Assembly (NCBI RefSeq): GCF_050624435.1
Contig: NC_134547.1
Location: 31,617,419 to 31,681,418, forward strand
Direction of reading: 5' to 3'
DNA: 64,000 bases
From: Tenrec ecaudatus
Lineage: Eukaryota > Chordata > Mammalia > Afrosoricida > Tenrecidae
In this document: positions 55,763-64,000 of the stretch, one piece after another
Position numbering within the stretch: position 1 is the first letter of the stretch
Layout of the letters: each line of letters opens with the position of its first letter
Made by a program: the position numbers and the translations under genes
Notes under the pieces: model-generated
The model's input: only the letters and a program-made list of their open reading frames with translations
What the model was told of the DNA's origin: nothing
Database searches by the model: none

Positions 55763-57781
55763 CATATGGAATATACCATTAGCCACTAAGAAAACAAATA
55801 AATGCAGTCAGAATGGCTCCTTAGAAGCAAAGATGTACTGTGGACATGCTATTAGCAGAGACCTGTCCCTGGAAAAGTGCATCATGCTTGATAAGGTAGA
55901 TGGACAACAATGAAGGGGAGCATCCTCAACAAGAGGAACTGACACAGTGGCTACAATAATGGACCCAAACATGGGAACCATTGTGGCGATGGCCCAGGAC
56001 AGGCTAGTTGTACGCAGGGTCCTTATGACCAGGTATAGACTCAATGTCACATAACAGCAACAACTCAGTATTCTACCGCAAGTTTTAGCCAGAGCAATAA
56101 AAAAGAAAGGGAACTAATATCATCCTATTCATAGACATCTCAAAGACTCCAATACGTGCTCTAATTGAAAGATGCAGCAAAATGGCAGAGAAGAAGATTA
56201 ACATAAAAAAGTCAGGTTCTTTTATATTAACAAAGAGAACTCTGAAAAGAAAATCAGTAAAACCATATCATGAAAATAGCAAGCCAAATGGTAGAATGGT
56301 TAGGAATAAATTTAGGAAGTAAAGGAACTTTACAAGGAAAACTACGTAAAATTTTTATAAGAAAAATATCTACATAAGAGAGGATTTTAAAAAGTTCAAC
56401 GAAAATTCCATTATCTTTTAATTCCATTTTCATGCAAACTTCCTGAAGTCCCCTTGTAAATGGAAGACTATATCCTGCTCATAGACAGAAAAATTTTAAA
56501 TTTATGAACATGTCAATGCTACCTAAAATGACCTACAGGCATAATTCAATCCTGATGCAGATTCCATCATCATCCTTTAGAAAGATGGAAAGACTAATTA
56601 TTAAATGTATATGGAAAGGAGAGAAACCTCACAGAAGCAAAGCAATACTAAATAAGAAGAATAAAATAGGAGACATACTTCAAGATCTCAAAACCTATTA
56701 TACAATCATGGTGGTCAAAACACTCTGGTACAATGACAGGCACATAAACCAATGGAGCAGAATCAAGGACCCAGAAGTAAATCAATCCAGCCAATTGACG
56801 CAGATCTTTGACAAAGGGCCAAAGCACGTTAAAGGGGGCTGGGAGTAAGGTGGGATGGAGATAATCTCTACAAAATGGTACTGGTAAAACTGGATATTCA
56901 TTTACAGAAAAATAAAAACAAGATCTATATGTCAATCTCAATTTGTATGCAAATCAAAGTCAATATAGAATAAAGACCTAAACACAATACCCAATATTAT
57001 AAAGCCCTTCAAAGAACAGAAAAAACTTAAAGGCCCCAATTCATGGCATAAAACACCATTGCATATGAATAAAACAGATGAACAGCAGAGGACAAACTAG
57101 ATGCCTCCTAGAACTAGGCACATTAATGCATTGGAAGATTTCACAAAAAGAAACCATAGACTGGGAAAAAGTGATATCGACAACCTGGACAAGGTATTTA
57201 TCTCTAAAATTTATAGAGTACTTCACTCTCTCAACAACAAAAAGACAAATAATCCAATTTTAAATTTGGCAGAGGGCATGAACCAATACTTCACCGAAGC
57301 CAGCACTTATGCAGCTAACACACAGAGAAATGTACATGATCATTAGCCATCTGAGAGATGCAAATCAGAGCAACAATGAGATATCATCTCACGCCTGCAT
57401 GAATAGTAAGGTTCAATCCCCAGGAGTCTACAAGTGCTGGCGCCGTTGAAGAAGGGCTGGTACCCTCACACACTGCTGGTGGGATCGTGACATGAAACAA
57501 CCACTAGGCATAGCAGCATGGCTTTTTTGTTTTTAATTGGAAGTAGAGATGCAATATGATCCTGGAGTGGCACTACTCGTCTACACAAAGAGACATGCAC
57601 TCATGTTCATCACCACACCATCCACAAGAGCAAAATGATGGACACAATCCAAGTGCCAAACTACAATACATGCAGACAATAGAATGGTACACCGTGTTAA
57701 GGGAAGATGATGAATTTGTGAAACACTTTATAACAGGGACAAACCTGCAAGACATTATACTGAATTAAATAAGTAAATTAC

Positions 57782-57991
57782 GAAGGGACAAATATTGTAT
57801 ACTACTATTAGTATAGAAATTACAAAAGGGCAAAGATTGTATATTACTATTACTATAGAAATTATGAAAGGACAAATATTGTATACTATTATTACTATAG
57901 GAATTATGAAAGGACAAATATTGTATACTACTATTACTATAGAAATTACGAAAGGACAAATATTGTATACTACTATCACTATAAAAATCCA
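57782..57991. repeat. 42-bp tandem repeat, five units
   Basis: Five units of 42 bp, each around GGACAAATATTGTATACTAC then TATTACTATAGAAATTA, at the very end of the old L1. The unit resembles the terminal L1M 3' UTR phrase (AAAGGACAAATATTGTATG), so the array probably expanded from L1 sequence. Because 42 is a multiple of three, it yields repetitive ORFs on both strands (57755-58118) that are not genes. Confidence 0.96.
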
Positions 57992-58104
57992 AGAAAAATT
58001 TTATACACAAGGTGTGTATAAACTTTCTTTCTTTGATGGTTACCCGGGCAGATGAGGGAAGAAAGAGTAAACTGAAAATTTGAGGGGTGACACAGATTAC
58101 CTTG

Positions 58105-58325
58105 AATGAAAAGGACAAACAAACTCATTTACATCAAGTCAATTCTGATTCATAGTGACCCTGTAGGACAGAACAGAAATGCCTTTGTGGATCTCCAAAA
58201 CAGTAAATCTTTATGGGACTTAAAAACCTCATCTTTCTCCTGCAGAGTGGCTGGTCATTTCAAACTGTTGACCCTTCAGTTATCAGGCCAATGTGTAGCC
58301 TGCTATGCTACTACATCTACTAATG
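58105..58325 (-). mobile_element. AfroSINE
   Basis: CAAACAAACTCATTTACATC (tail end), TGATTCATAGTGACCCTGTAGG, CATCTTTCTCCTGCAGAGTGG and CATTTCAAACTGTTGACCC, then a head ending GCTATGCTACTACATCTAC. Full length in layout. Confidence 0.87.
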
Positions 58326-58840
58326 TGGATTAAAAGGAAGGAAATATCTAACACAAGAGAGCAGAACAGCAACTGATGGAGCCAAAGGAAGACACTGGGG
58401 AGAGCACAAGCTTTAAAGGCAACATGGGTCAATCTCCAGAAAACATTGTATGTGGCCCAGATTGCCTATGTTTGGGACTGGCTCCTTTCTCCAACTAGAA
58501 TACATATTTCCCAGAGGAGAGAAACCACATCCCCTTTTCCCTCCCACAACACTCACCCCAATGATTTACATGGACAGTTGAGTTCTGATGGAGACACTGA
58601 CAGGTTCTGCTCTCATCTTTTAGCAAACCAGCCACACAAAAGCACCTCGAATGGCCTTGGGGATCGTGACCCAGTTGGCCTAGCCTACACGAGGACCCAG
58701 AGGATTCTGGCTGAGCACCGTGATGAGAAAGCAGAGAGCCCACAGTCAGGTGACATGCATGCTGAGGGCTGCTGTCTTTGACTTTCATCAGCAAGGGCTT
58801 CAAGACCTTTCGGTTTTCAGCAAGAGAGGTTGTGTCATCT
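58326..58840. other. Unassigned interval
   Basis: Opposed ORFs of 111 (+) and 102 (-) codons at 58446-58803 cover each other. No motif, splice context or repeat recognised. Confidence 0.38.
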
Positions 58841-59830
58841 GCATTTCTAAGGCTGTTAATAATCCTTCCATGTTTCCTTTTAGCTAGTTCTGTCCAGTGG
58901 GAAGCTTTTCAAAACGAGTTCTTCAAGTTTTCAGAGGGTTGATGTGAAGATTATGGTAATAAGTTGGAGAAACGATGAACCAAGATTTTAAATGACTTTT
59001 TTTTCATTCAGGACATCTAAAAACTTTAAACATGCTAATCCAAGAGGGAAATGTTCTTCCCAACTTTAACTGATTCTAAAATTCTTTCTTATGGATCATC
59101 TTGAAAACATTGAGACATTAATGTGATAGAACATACAGCTCGGGAAATGTGAGTGGATATTAATTTTTAATGAATGAAGGCTCACCATCTCCAGTGTGAA
59201 CCTTCCACATCTACATGACTGTAGGCAACTGCATGCTGGATATAAACATCCACCAGCCCCAGGAAGCATCCGAGTCTGTCTGCTTAGAGAGCGACACGCT
59301 GTCACTCCCCCAGTTTATGAGTGGAGGGCGTTTTGTGAAACTCTAAATTAAAATGAAAACAACAACCACAACAACACAAAACTGAAAATGAACATGAAAA
59401 TTTTAAGACGTGTCCATTCCAAATTATCTGCAATGTGCAGCCGCCTCAGAGATACTGAGCATGTCGAGGAGCACGTCACCAGTCCAAAGATGGCCCCTTC
59501 TGAGATGCCTGATGGATCCCTCTGCAGCCATTGGACGCAGAACAGCACCAAGGAGGCCTCCGTTTTGCAACGGACGCATAAGATTAACTCCCTGGTTGGC
59601 TGTGGCGCAAGTTAGCTTAAGAAAAGGCAGCATCATTATTGTGCCTTACCACATATTTCCAATGGAGTTATCACAAGGGTATTACAAAAAAAATCATAAG
59701 AGTTGGCAGTAACTCAGCAAATAAAATCACCGCTTTAATTGCTCCAGTGTAACAGGTCGATCATTATCAAGAAAGGTTTTGATATATTTTTTAATTAAAC
59801 GGTGACTCTGTTGATCGATTTCACTGATAA
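58841..59830. other. Single-copy block, candidate conserved non-coding
   Basis: About 1 kb with no recognised repeat and a texture typical of conserved regulatory DNA: AT-rich with retained CpG and palindromic TF-like sites (GGATATTAATTTTTAATG, TTGATCGATTTCACTG). The short ORFs at 59348-59712 overlap on both strands. Function is inferred from texture alone. Confidence 0.35.
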
Positions 59831-59924
59831 TCAAGCAATTCTCTTCTCTTTCTCCACCTTCCCAAAGAGTTTTGCTTTATGTCCATTACTAGATGGCAGA
59901 AATGAGGTGGGCGGGGGGGTGCTA

Positions 59925-60070
59925 TGGAGATGGGGGACTAAGCTTGGCTCTACTAGAATCGGTCATTTAGTCGTGGGCAAGTTATCCCCTTTCTCGGCAG
60001 CTCAGTCCCCCAGTTTGTAAGAGGGTGGGAAAGGAATGCATATTTTCCAAAGTCCCTTCTAATTCTGGAA
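59925..60070 (+). repeat. MIR SINE remnant
   Basis: TCGTGGGCAAGTTATCCCC, TCTCGGCAGCTCAGTCCCCC and CAGTTTGTAAGAGGGTGGG follow the MIR core (GGGCAAGTTACTTAACCTCTCTG…CAGTTTCCTCATCTGTAAAATGGG). A G-run at 59912-59918 lies just before. Confidence 0.52.
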
Positions 60071-60599
60071 TTCTAGAATGCACGGGATGCCTGTGAAAAT
60101 ATTCTCCAGCAATGCATTGTTGGAGAACATTTTCACGGTAGCGGAACCTTAGAGGTTCATCTTTATTTAAAGATCCCCAAGAAACCTACAGATGCTAGTG
60201 TTCACTGTGCATGAATGCATGCTCCTCTAACTGGGCTCTGAAGTTCGCCACTCGTTCCTTCAAGTGGTGTGCAGCACCCTAACCTCCTTCCCGATTTACA
60301 GAAGGCAGGTGAAGCTTTTGGCTTACTTGCAAAATGCACGTATCTGGCTGGACCACAGCATGGAGCAAAGCTGAATCGCAGGGCCACACATGAGGTTGAT
60401 CAGAAGCCCTTCTTGGGCTATTTCTCTGTCTTCCCTCTACTGATCCCTTGCCTGGGTGGCAGAACCGTGGCCCAGCGGTTGAGCTGGGATGCTGTCAACA
60501 GGCTGCCGAACTCCACGACCGCTTACTAGTTGTGTGACCACAGCCCCGTTCTATAGGTGGAGATATTCAGGAGTCCTAGCACTACTATCAGAGGGTTAT
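60071..60599. other. Unassigned interval
   Basis: No gene seen. At 60462-60525 the phrase GTGGCCCAGCGGTTGAGC may be a decayed SINE head. A near-palindrome (GAAAATATTCTCC … GGAGAACATTTTC, 60096-60135) could form a hairpin. Confidence 0.38.
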
Positions 60600-60740
60600 A
60601 AAACCCAAAACCAAACTCACTGCCTTTGAGTTGATTACAACTCATAATAACACCATAGGACAAGGTCGAACTGCCCCTGTGGGTGTCCAAGACTCTAACT
60701 CCTTATGGGTGTAGAAAGTTCCACCTTGCACCGACTTACA
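60600..60740 (-). mobile_element. AfroSINE, 5' truncated
   Basis: AAACCCAAAACCAAACTCAC, GAGTTGATTACAACTCATAA, AAGGTCGAACTGCCCCTGTGG and CTTATGGGTGTAGAAAGTTCC. The tRNA-like head is missing. Confidence 0.78.
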
Positions 60741-62185
60741 GAGTTACCGTGACAATAAATTATGATAACACACATAAAGTACATAAGACAAGACTTAGAA
60801 TATGGTAAGCACACCATTATATTTTAAAACAGTTCCTGCTGTCTTACGCTTCCTTACAATGATGTCTAGAAGCCCAAGAAATTTACAGATTGTCCCTTTA
60901 ATGAAGCTTGGGAGTGGCTCTGTGGCCATCATCCTCCTAGTCTGGCCTGCCCATCCGCAGAGCTTGCCCTCCAAACATGCGGTTCCGCCCTTTTGTGTGA
61001 GGCCCCCAGTGGCCCAGTCCTTCAGCCGATGAGGAGGTACTATGGCCGGGCCACCTGTATCAATTTGCTAGCATTTCTGGAGGGCTTTGCCAGCTCCAGG
61101 GCTCCCCGCGGGACCTGTCTGTGCTAGCTTTGAGGTCAGCTCTCTGCAATTCCTCTTGCTCACCCCTGCCTCCCTTCCCTCACCCCCTCCTTGCCTACCT
61201 GCAGCTCTACACCTGAGCCTGTTCCAGGGAGCCCTAGCCTGAGACAGAAACTCAGCTCCAAAGACTCGTCCCTCTCTGTCCCTCCCACAATGGGGGTGGA
61301 AGCACACAAGAAAAACACATCAGGGTTGGAAGGAAGCCCCCAGAGACTCTGCTGAGCTGGCACCTGGAGCAAAGGGACCAGGAGGTGGAATTCACAGCTG
61401 AGGGCACAGCCCAAGTGTCCCTACTGGGCAGGCTGAACAGTGCCTACCTGCTGGGAGGAGGCGTCTGCTCCTGAAGGCCTCCAGGGACCGAGACCTTAGA
61501 GGAGCAAGATTTTCTTCCACCCGGGCCCCAGGGTCCTAGCAGTGTCCCTGAGGTCTGCAAGCATTAGAGCTCCCTGTGCGCCTGCCCTGCTCCCTCCTCC
61601 TCCCCACACCCCACTCACTACTGTGGATATGCTCCTGTTGGCCACCACATCACAGGCGTGTGAAAGGGCGCTTTGATCTTGCCCTGGGTCACTGGGGAGA
61701 GGGCTAAATTTAGACATAGGCAGGGATGAAATGGAAGGGGTGGAGAAAAGGAGGCAGGGCTCAGGCGGGGCGTTATGAGGCAAGCGTTGGGGCACAGAGC
61801 TTCTTCCGAGCTGTCTGGAACATCTGTGGAGGAAGCCCCCACTTAAACTCATCCATTTTGTTATTAGCCTTTTGGACACCGCGAGGATCTTTCTAGAAAA
61901 CGCGAGACCAAAAGCAATCCCTCATTCTAGTGGGAAGTAAAAACGTCCCCCAGCTGCAGGAAAATGCTCTCAGGAAAGCACTGAGGCGGCTGGGTGCCCG
62001 CAAATTGTTTGCAGGTCAAACACTCCCGAAAGAAGCAGGAACAGCCCCTCCCAGTAAAGCCTGCGCAGAGAAGGCTTTTCCCGCCCTTTCCTCATCCTCC
62101 TCTTCCTCCAAGCAGGCTGATTTCACAGAAGGAAGGAGACGGAGGAGAAAAAGGGCAGGGTCCTCAGCTCAGGTTGTCTTGGCAT
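60741..62185. other. Single-copy interval
   Basis: No repeat recognised over 1.4 kb. GC rises between 61060 and 61900, with several overlapping ORFs up to 127 codons on the minus strand (61496-61879), none with a domain. An exon cannot be excluded. Confidence 0.38.
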
Positions 62186-62346
62186 TTGTGGTGGCTCAAG
62201 GGTTAAGCAAGCAACTGCTAACTGAAAGGTCAGCTATTTGAACCCACCGTGCTCTGTGGGACAAAGAGGTGCTTCCTTAACGATGCCATCCTTGGTAACA
62301 TCCAATGGGGCTGATCTACTGCTCTGTCCTACGGGTCCCAGCAGAG
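62186..62346 (+). mobile_element. AfroSINE
   Basis: TTGTGGTGGCTCAAGGGTTAAG and AACTGCTAACTGAAAGGTC (head), GCTATTTGAACCCACCG (box B), CAATGGGGCTGATCTACTGC and TCTGTCCTACGGGTC. The tail is cut where a MER5-like piece starts. Confidence 0.68.
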
Positions 62347-62359
62347 TGGAGTCTGTTGC

Positions 62360-62493
62360 TGGGGGCTGGTCTCCACACCGTGAGATGTGGAACAGCATCT
62401 CTGTCTCTACCCACGAAGGCAGGGCTCCCTCTTTCCAAGTTGTGGCAGCCACCAGTGTCTCCAGGTACTGTCACATGTGCACTGGGGAGACAT
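62360..62493 (+). repeat. MER5A-like hAT-Charlie MITE
   Basis: GATGTGGAACAGCATCTCTG, TCTACCCACGAAGGCAGGG, CAAGTTGTGGCAGCCACC and GTGTCTCCAGGTACTGTCAC follow the MER5A right half in order, with substitutions. Confidence 0.56.
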
Positions 62494-63170
62494 TTCAATG
62501 TAAATAATCTGAGCATCCTCTCAACTGGACGAGTAGAGCAACCCAGAAACGATGGAAGTTGTCAGGGATTTCATTTTGCTTGGGTCCACAGTCAAAGTCA
62601 TGGAAGGTGTAATCATGGGGGGGGGGGTGTGATAAAATGCACCAATTGTTGAATAGAAAATGGATCATCTGAAATGCAAGCTGGTACTTAATTCACAATA
62701 CACATTTTTTTAAATCAAATGATGTGTTGCTTTGGGCAGATCTGTTGCACAAAGCCTCTTTACAGTGCTGAAGAGTAAGGATGTCACTTTGCAGACTAAG
62801 GTGTGTCTGACCCAAACCATGGTATTTTCCATGGTCTCATATGCATGTGAAAGCTGGACAAGGAATAAGAGAGAGTGAAGAATTGATGCATATGAATTAT
62901 GGCGTTGGCAGAGAATACTGAAAGTACACAGACTGCCAGAAGAATGACCACATCTGCGTTGAAAGAAATAGAGTCCTCGTACCCCTTAGAATTGGGAATA
63001 GAGACTTTTTACATGCTACCAGGTGAGACCAGTCCCTGGAGAAGGACATCATGCTTGGTAAAGTGGAGGGTCAAGCAGAAAGAGGTAGACCTTCAACTTG
63101 ACAGATTGACACAGTGGCTGCAACGAAGGGCTGAAGCACAACACTTGTGAGGATAGCAAGGGACGAGGCG
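62494..63170 (+). mobile_element. RTE/BovB-class LINE, 3' third
   Basis: Frame-shifted C-terminal RTE matches: VVRDFILLGST-like near 62552-62585 (sequence GTCAGGGATTTCATTTTGC), TCACTTTGCAGACTAAGG, CATGGTCTCATATGCATGTG, the tail-end block CATCATGCTTGGTAAAGTGG at 63049-63068, and a degenerate 3' tail near 63160. A G-run lies at 62619-62627. 5' truncated at about the same site as the copy at 39096-39790. Confidence 0.8.
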
Positions 63171-64000
63171 GTGTGTCATGCAAGTGTCTGTGTGTTTGCT
63201 TTCAGTTAGAAAGGGCTCCAACTGGAACTCTGGCGAGGAGAGTAGCCACACTCCCCCCACCTGTGTTGAGAACTGCTGTCCTCGTAGTACCAGGGAGTGC
63301 CTCCACAGCAGATGGCAACCAGGAGCAGCGGCCGTGGCTTATCATTCACAGAGCAGGGTGCCTACCAGTGGTCACTGTTTTCACTGGCCTTCACACAGTA
63401 TGAAAAATAGAGTTGCCTTCTAGAACGTGGCACATCACGGTGCCCAGGCATTTGGCCCTTCAGGGTAGGGGGTCCAGACAAGAAACCTGATGACTCAAAG
63501 GCCTTCACACAGCCTCTTAACAGTTAGCAACATATATCTACTATAGGCAGAAAGAGTTTTCTCTATTGAGAGAAATTGCAAATTTTTCCCTTTCTGGTCA
63601 AATTAAAGGGCATGGTATCCACTTGGAATGTAGCATTTTAATTTACCTGGAATTAGCTCTTTTCCTGTTTTGTTTTTGTTTCTTTCCCCCACAAATCTGG
63701 ATACTATTTACCACTTGCATTTACTAAGCATAGAGTCAATTTCCATAACTGGGATCAAAATGCTTTGCTAAAAATGTTAAAATATTTTTTCCTGGCTTTT
63801 ATTTTAGGGTGAAAAAATATCTCCCTCTTCCCTCGCCTATTTTTGCTTTGCTTTTATTTGCTTGTTTCAATTTTCAGAGCATCTTTGGGGGCCTAATTCA
63901 GGTTTGAATTTCATAAATCACTTGTCCTTGGTTCACAGTCCAGCGGTGTGCATTATTTGGTTTAATGTTTCAGTGGCTGGACCACGCACGTCAAGGGACA
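63171..64000. other. Single-copy block, candidate conserved non-coding
   Basis: No repeat recognised. From about 63520 to the end the DNA is AT-rich and clean (GGAATTAGCTCTTTTCC, AGCATAGAGTCAATTTCC), with T-rich runs and no long ORF. This resembles intronic or intergenic conserved sequence and may continue beyond the window. Confidence 0.34.

Larger units (their letters stand above)
52020..56075 (+). mobile_element. RTE/BovB-class LINE with three nested insertions
   Basis: Endonuclease: RINILSVREINGTGIGQ (about 52166-52222), TIIQISVPTTNT (52390-52425), IICDSNANVG (52661-52690), and IDFC then NQIDDNC (53190-53300). Linker 53340-53750. RT: CFIDYAEVFDCVEHN near 54165-54210, YADD at 54456-54467. 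C-terminus: the product resumes after an L1 at 55775, with RDLSLEKCIMLDKVDGQ at about 55858-55910, and the 3' tail ends near 56070. Inside it lie a SINE (52425-52575), an L1 tail (52701-52846) and an L1 3' end (54894-55762). 52847-53140 is not clearly RTE and may be a fourth insert. Stops and frameshifts are frequent. Confidence 0.88.
43965..57781 (+). mobile_element. Old L1, interrupted by two large insertions
   Basis: Three collinear plus-strand pieces of one old L1. 43965-44370 has endonuclease scraps (NAYVPNERV) and then RT (GTHSRHARMV frame-shifted, LGMQGWFNIQKT). 51840-52015 continues the RT (MHHINKTKEKSH, INKIQHLFLIKML). 56076-57781 holds the RT palm onward (VLARAIKKKG, MLPKMTYRHNSILMQIP, LNKKNKIGDILQDLKTYY) and an L1M-like 3' UTR (CAATAGAATGGTACACCG). 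The first gap is filled by younger L1 sequence, the second by an RTE copy. About 60 codons are lost at the RTE joint. Many stops are present. Its 3' UTR ends in a tandem repeat. Confidence 0.8.

Noticed and set aside
57782..57991. CRISPR-like array
   Set aside because: Units are contiguous with no unique spacers, and the context is mammalian L1.
57755..58118. Repetitive ORFs on both strands
   Set aside because: Produced by the 42-bp tandem repeat, whose period is a multiple of three.
1..64000. A novel defence, biosynthetic or other multi-gene system
   Set aside because: The window is mammalian repeat-rich DNA. All protein-like signals trace to L1 or RTE, so no gene system is supported.

Overview
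The window reads as gene-poor mammalian nuclear DNA, intergenic or deep-intronic, built largely from retrotransposons. I found no convincing host protein-coding gene, no RNA gene, and nothing prokaryotic (no operon, Shine-Dalgarno signal or CRISPR array). The host is most likely an afrotherian. About fifteen tRNA-headed SINEs match the AfroSINE layout, and they share their 3' tail with RTE/BovB-class LINE copies in the same window. A 191-bp hAT MITE of the SPIN/URR1 type is also present. SPIN is known from tenrec, so Echinops telfairi or a relative is my best guess. That assignment rests on remembered repeat families and was not searched.

Layout. 1-4625: LTR and RTE fragments, including a minus-strand RTE copy split by a solo LTR and by a twin-primed L1. 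4979-5169: hAT MITE. 5170-15000: mostly unassigned sequence with scattered SINE, L2 and RTE scraps, a 258-codon ORF of doubtful status and a small CpG cluster near 12.4-12.6 kb. 15015-18575: RTE tail, SINE and two L1 3' ends. 18576-27470: largely single-copy DNA with a GA tract, a MIR, several SINEs and AT-rich blocks that look like conserved non-coding sequence. 27471-31011: SINE cluster, an LTR inserted in a SINE, and a compact ERVL-like provirus with two LTRs and a 5-bp target duplication. 31017-35059: single-copy. 35060-41800: RTE copies (one with a duplicated junction), SINEs and an inverted LTR pair. 43965-57781: a large nest in which an old L1 is split by younger L1 material (44371-51826) and by an RTE copy (52020-56075), which itself holds a SINE and two L1 tails. 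57782-57991: 42-bp tandem repeat. 57992-64000: mainly single-copy DNA with a few SINE, MIR, MER5-like and RTE pieces.

The mobile elements form a relative chronology: the old L1, MIR, L2 and MER5-like remnants first; then RTE and AfroSINE; then ERVL-type LTRs and the youngest L1 family, whose 3' UTR carries one or two copies of a module of about 245 bp. All LINE open reading frames seen are broken by stops, frameshifts or deletions, so none looks autonomous. The single-copy blocks may contain enhancers or exons of a neighbouring gene, but nothing here identifies that gene.
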